Shown here one piece after another: positions 36,128-37,717 of a stretch of DNA of 37,717 bases. Position numbers and translations under genes: made by a program. Below the pieces are notes generated by a model. That model was not told the DNA's origin, ran no database searches, and saw nothing but the letters and a program-made list of their open reading frames with translations. This stretch comes from Pelagibacteraceae bacterium AG-365-D07. Its GTDB lineage: Bacteria; Pseudomonadota; Alphaproteobacteria; Pelagibacterales; Pelagibacteraceae. How positions within the stretch are numbered: position 1 is the stretch's first letter; each line of letters starts with the position of its first letter. The stretch is taken from assembly GCA_003280005.1 (NCBI GenBank), contig QCGH01000013.1:1-37717 (forward strand). The letters run 5' to 3'.

Positions 36128-37260
36128 AAAAGATATTTATTTTAACTGGTGAACCTTCAGGTGATAAATTAGCATCTACTGTAATTGCTAAACTTAAACA
36201 AAATCATTCTGATATAGAGTATTTAAGTGTTGGTGGTTCTCATTTAAATTCGCTTGGTGTGAAATCATTATATGATCTTAAAGAAATAACTTATATTGGT
36301 TTTACCAGTGTCATCTTAAACTTATTCAAAATCAGAAACAAAATTAACGAAACGGTTAACAAGATAATTGAATTTAATCCTGACGTTTTATTTAGTGTAG
36401 ATAGCCCAGATTTTACCTTAAGAGTTGCTGAAAAAGTAAAAAAAATTAATCCTAATATTAAAACAATACATTATGTTGCTCCACAAGTGTGGGTTTGGAG
36501 AGAAGGGAGAGTAAAAAATTTTAAAAAATTTTTAGATCATATTTTATTATTATTTGATTTTGAAAAAAAATATTTTGATAAAGAAGATATTCCAAACACT
36601 TTTGTCGGTCATCCTTTATTAGAACAAGAAACAAAAAATAAAATAGATCTTTCTAATATAATATCATATGATAAGAAAATCATTTCTCTTTATTGTGGAA
36701 GCAGATTATCTGAAGTTAATTTACTTTTACCTATCTTAATTGATTTTATAAAAATGATGAATGGAAAATTTAATAATTTTACCTTTGTATTTCATGCAAC
36801 ACATGAAAACAAGAATTTAATTATTAAAAAAATAAATAATATAAATCTGAAAAATGTTCAAATCATATCAGACGAAAATATAAAAAGACAAATACTAAAT
36901 AAATCTATTTTTGCAGTTTCTAAATCTGGAACTGTTTCTCTTGAAATTTGTAATGCAAAAGTTCCATCTATAATTATTTACAAAATGAATTTTCTGAATT
37001 TTTTTATTGTTAAAATGTTGGTTAAAATTAAATTTGCTAACATCATTAATATTATTAATAACAAAGAAATAATTCCCGAATTAATCCAGAAGGAGTGTAA
37101 TTCTAAAGAAATTTATAATTCTGTTGTTTATTTTTTAAAAAATCCAGATTTAATGAAAAAACAAATTAATGATTGTGAGGAAACTTTAGCTCAAATCAGA
37201 TCAAAAACTTCATCTTCTGATGAAGCAGTCTCTGTATTAACAAAGTTTCTTATTAGTTAA
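36124..37260 (+). CDS. lpxB: lipid-A-disaccharide synthase
   Basis: GT-B glycosyltransferase joining lipid X to UDP-diacylglucosamine to form the lipid A disaccharide, at the inner face of the inner membrane. The 378-residue protein has GEPSGDKLAS at the N-terminus and VDSPDFTLRVAEK. HYVAPQVWVWREGRVKNF, VGHPLLEQ, GSRLSEVNLLLPIL and SKSGTVSLEICNAKVPSIIIYKMN follow. All are diagnostic and in order; the usual LPGSR reads YCGSR here. It overlaps lpxI by 4 bases. Its 3' end overlaps the convergent gltX by 24 bases, closing the long run of + strand genes. Confidence 0.96.
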   Translation: MKKIFILTGEPSGDKLASTVIAKLKQNHSDIEYLSVGGSHLNSLGVKSLYDLKEITYIGFTSVILNLFKIRNKINETVNKIIEFNPDVLFSVDSPDFTLRVAEKVKKINPNIKTIHYVAPQVWVWREGRVKNFKKFLDHILLLFDFEKKYFDKEDIPNTFVGHPLLEQETKNKIDLSNIISYDKKIISLYCGSRLSEVNLLLPILIDFIKMMNGKFNNFTFVFHATHENKNLIIKKINNINLKNVQIISDENIKRQILNKSIFAVSKSGTVSLEICNAKVPSIIIYKMNFLNFFIVKMLVKIKFANIINIINNKEIIPELIQKECNSKEIYNSVVYFLKNPDLMKKQINDCEETLAQIRSKTSSSDEAVSVLTKFLIS

Positions 37261-37717
37261 TCTTTTTGACACTTCTTCTTTTCCTAGAGAAGCAATTATA
37301 TCATATATTCCAGGACCAAATTTTGACCCTGTCAAAGCTATTCTCAAAGGCTGCCCAATCCCTTTAAAATTGGTATCGTTTGATTTAATTAATTCGTTTA
37401 CTAGTGGCTCCAACGTTTCTTTATTAAGATTATCAACATCAGCTAATCGAGAATTGAAATCTGAAATGACTTTCTTTGCTTTATTGTCTATTAATTTAAA
37501 ATCATCCTGGTTAAAATTAACCTCCTCTATCATTATATATTGACCATTATTAAATATATCTTCTAATGTTTTAGCTTTATTTTTTAAGAAGATTAGGGAT
37601 TTTTTAATCTTATCTTTCTTATCTGACTTAATTTCACTCTTATATAATTTGCAATAATCAATTAATTGATCAAATAAATTATTTTCATCGATATTCTTAA
37701 TGTAGTACTCATTCATC
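37237..37717 (-). CDS. gltX: glutamyl-tRNA synthetase, C-terminal part (5' end outside window)
   Basis: About the last 159 residues of a class I Glu-tRNA synthetase, the anticodon-binding region. The reading frame is open to the window edge, so the first visible Met is internal and the catalytic Rossmann domain lies beyond. The ending FKGIGQPLRIALTGSKFGPGIYDIIASLGKEEVSKRL is characteristic of bacterial GltX. The upstream part is helical and Lys/Asp-rich. It is the only real minus-strand gene in the window and converges on lpxB with a 24-base overlap, leaving no space for a separate terminator. Some alphaproteobacteria have two GltX copies; which one this is cannot be decided from the fragment. 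Confidence 0.92.
   Translation of the reverse strand, partial: MNEYYIKNIDENNLFDQLIDYCKLYKSEIKSDKKDKIKKSLIFLKNKAKTLEDIFNNGQYIMIEEVNFNQDDFKLIDNKAKKVISDFNSRLADVDNLNKETLEPLVNELIKSNDTNFKGIGQPLRIALTGSKFGPGIYDIIASLGKEEVSKRLTNKKLC

Noticed and set aside
37208-37225. 7-bp hairpin (CTTCATC/GATGAAG) near the lpxB end as a terminator
   Set aside because: It lies inside the lpxB coding region and has no T-run after it; pairing is likely incidental.
1-37717. CRISPR arrays, insertion sequences, prophage or toxin-antitoxin genes
   Set aside because: I found no direct-repeat array, transposase, integrase, terminal inverted repeats or phage genes anywhere in the window; it is core housekeeping DNA.

Overview
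The window looks like a piece of core chromosome from a SAR11-type marine alphaproteobacterium ('Candidatus Pelagibacter' or a close relative). The DNA is very A/T-rich, and the proteins are rich in Lys, Asn and Ile. Intergenic DNA is almost absent: neighbours commonly overlap by 1, 4 or 8 bases, with one 20-base overlap. The gene order is alphaproteobacterial: lon, tRNA-Val, tRNA-Asp, nuoA-N, birA, coaX, rnj, DUF1467, proS, lolC, lolD, dnaE, rpsB, tsf, frr, uppS, cdsA, dxr, bamA, then the lipid A genes and gltX. The species assignment is inferred from composition and gene order; no database search was possible.

Layout. (1) 1-1572: the 3' end of lon, then a very A/T-rich FkbM-family methyltransferase gene, then a 137-base gap holding a good promoter for the tRNAs. 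(2) 1573-1730: tRNA-Val(UAC) and tRNA-Asp(GUC), both with encoded CCA. (3) 1787-15649: a complete 14-gene complex I operon, nuoA-N. (4) 15649-20151: a minimal biotin ligase, type III pantothenate kinase, RNase J, a small DUF1467 membrane protein and prolyl-tRNA synthetase. (5) 20154-25465: the LolC/LolD lipoprotein exporter and the DNA polymerase III alpha subunit. (6) 25466-28479: a structured-looking leader, then rpsB, tsf, frr and uppS. (7) 28479-37260: envelope biogenesis, with cdsA, dxr, bamA, an OmpH/Skp chaperone, fabZ, lpxD, lpxA, lpxI and lpxB. (8) 37237-37717: the 3' end of gltX, on the opposite strand and convergent with lpxB.

Every gene from 1 to 37260 is on the + strand, so much of the window is probably transcribed in a few very long units. 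The genes form three functional sets: respiration (complex I), translation and ribosome recycling (rpsB, tsf, frr, proS, tRNAs), and outer-membrane construction (CDP-diacylglycerol, isoprenoid/undecaprenyl precursors, BamA, Skp, LolCD, lipid A). Together with lpxI and lpxB, the lipid A genes show that this organism makes a lipid A-type outer membrane.

I do not see an obviously novel multi-gene system. The points worth a second look are mostly departures from the usual alphaproteobacterial order: an FkbM gene where hupB (HU) is usual, no pyrH between tsf and frr, no rseP between dxr and bamA, and fabZ before lpxD. There are also two candidate cis-acting RNA structures, one before rpsB and one pressed against the lpxD start codon. 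Gene starts use ATG mostly, with GTG or TTG in four cases, and few have a clear Shine-Dalgarno sequence.
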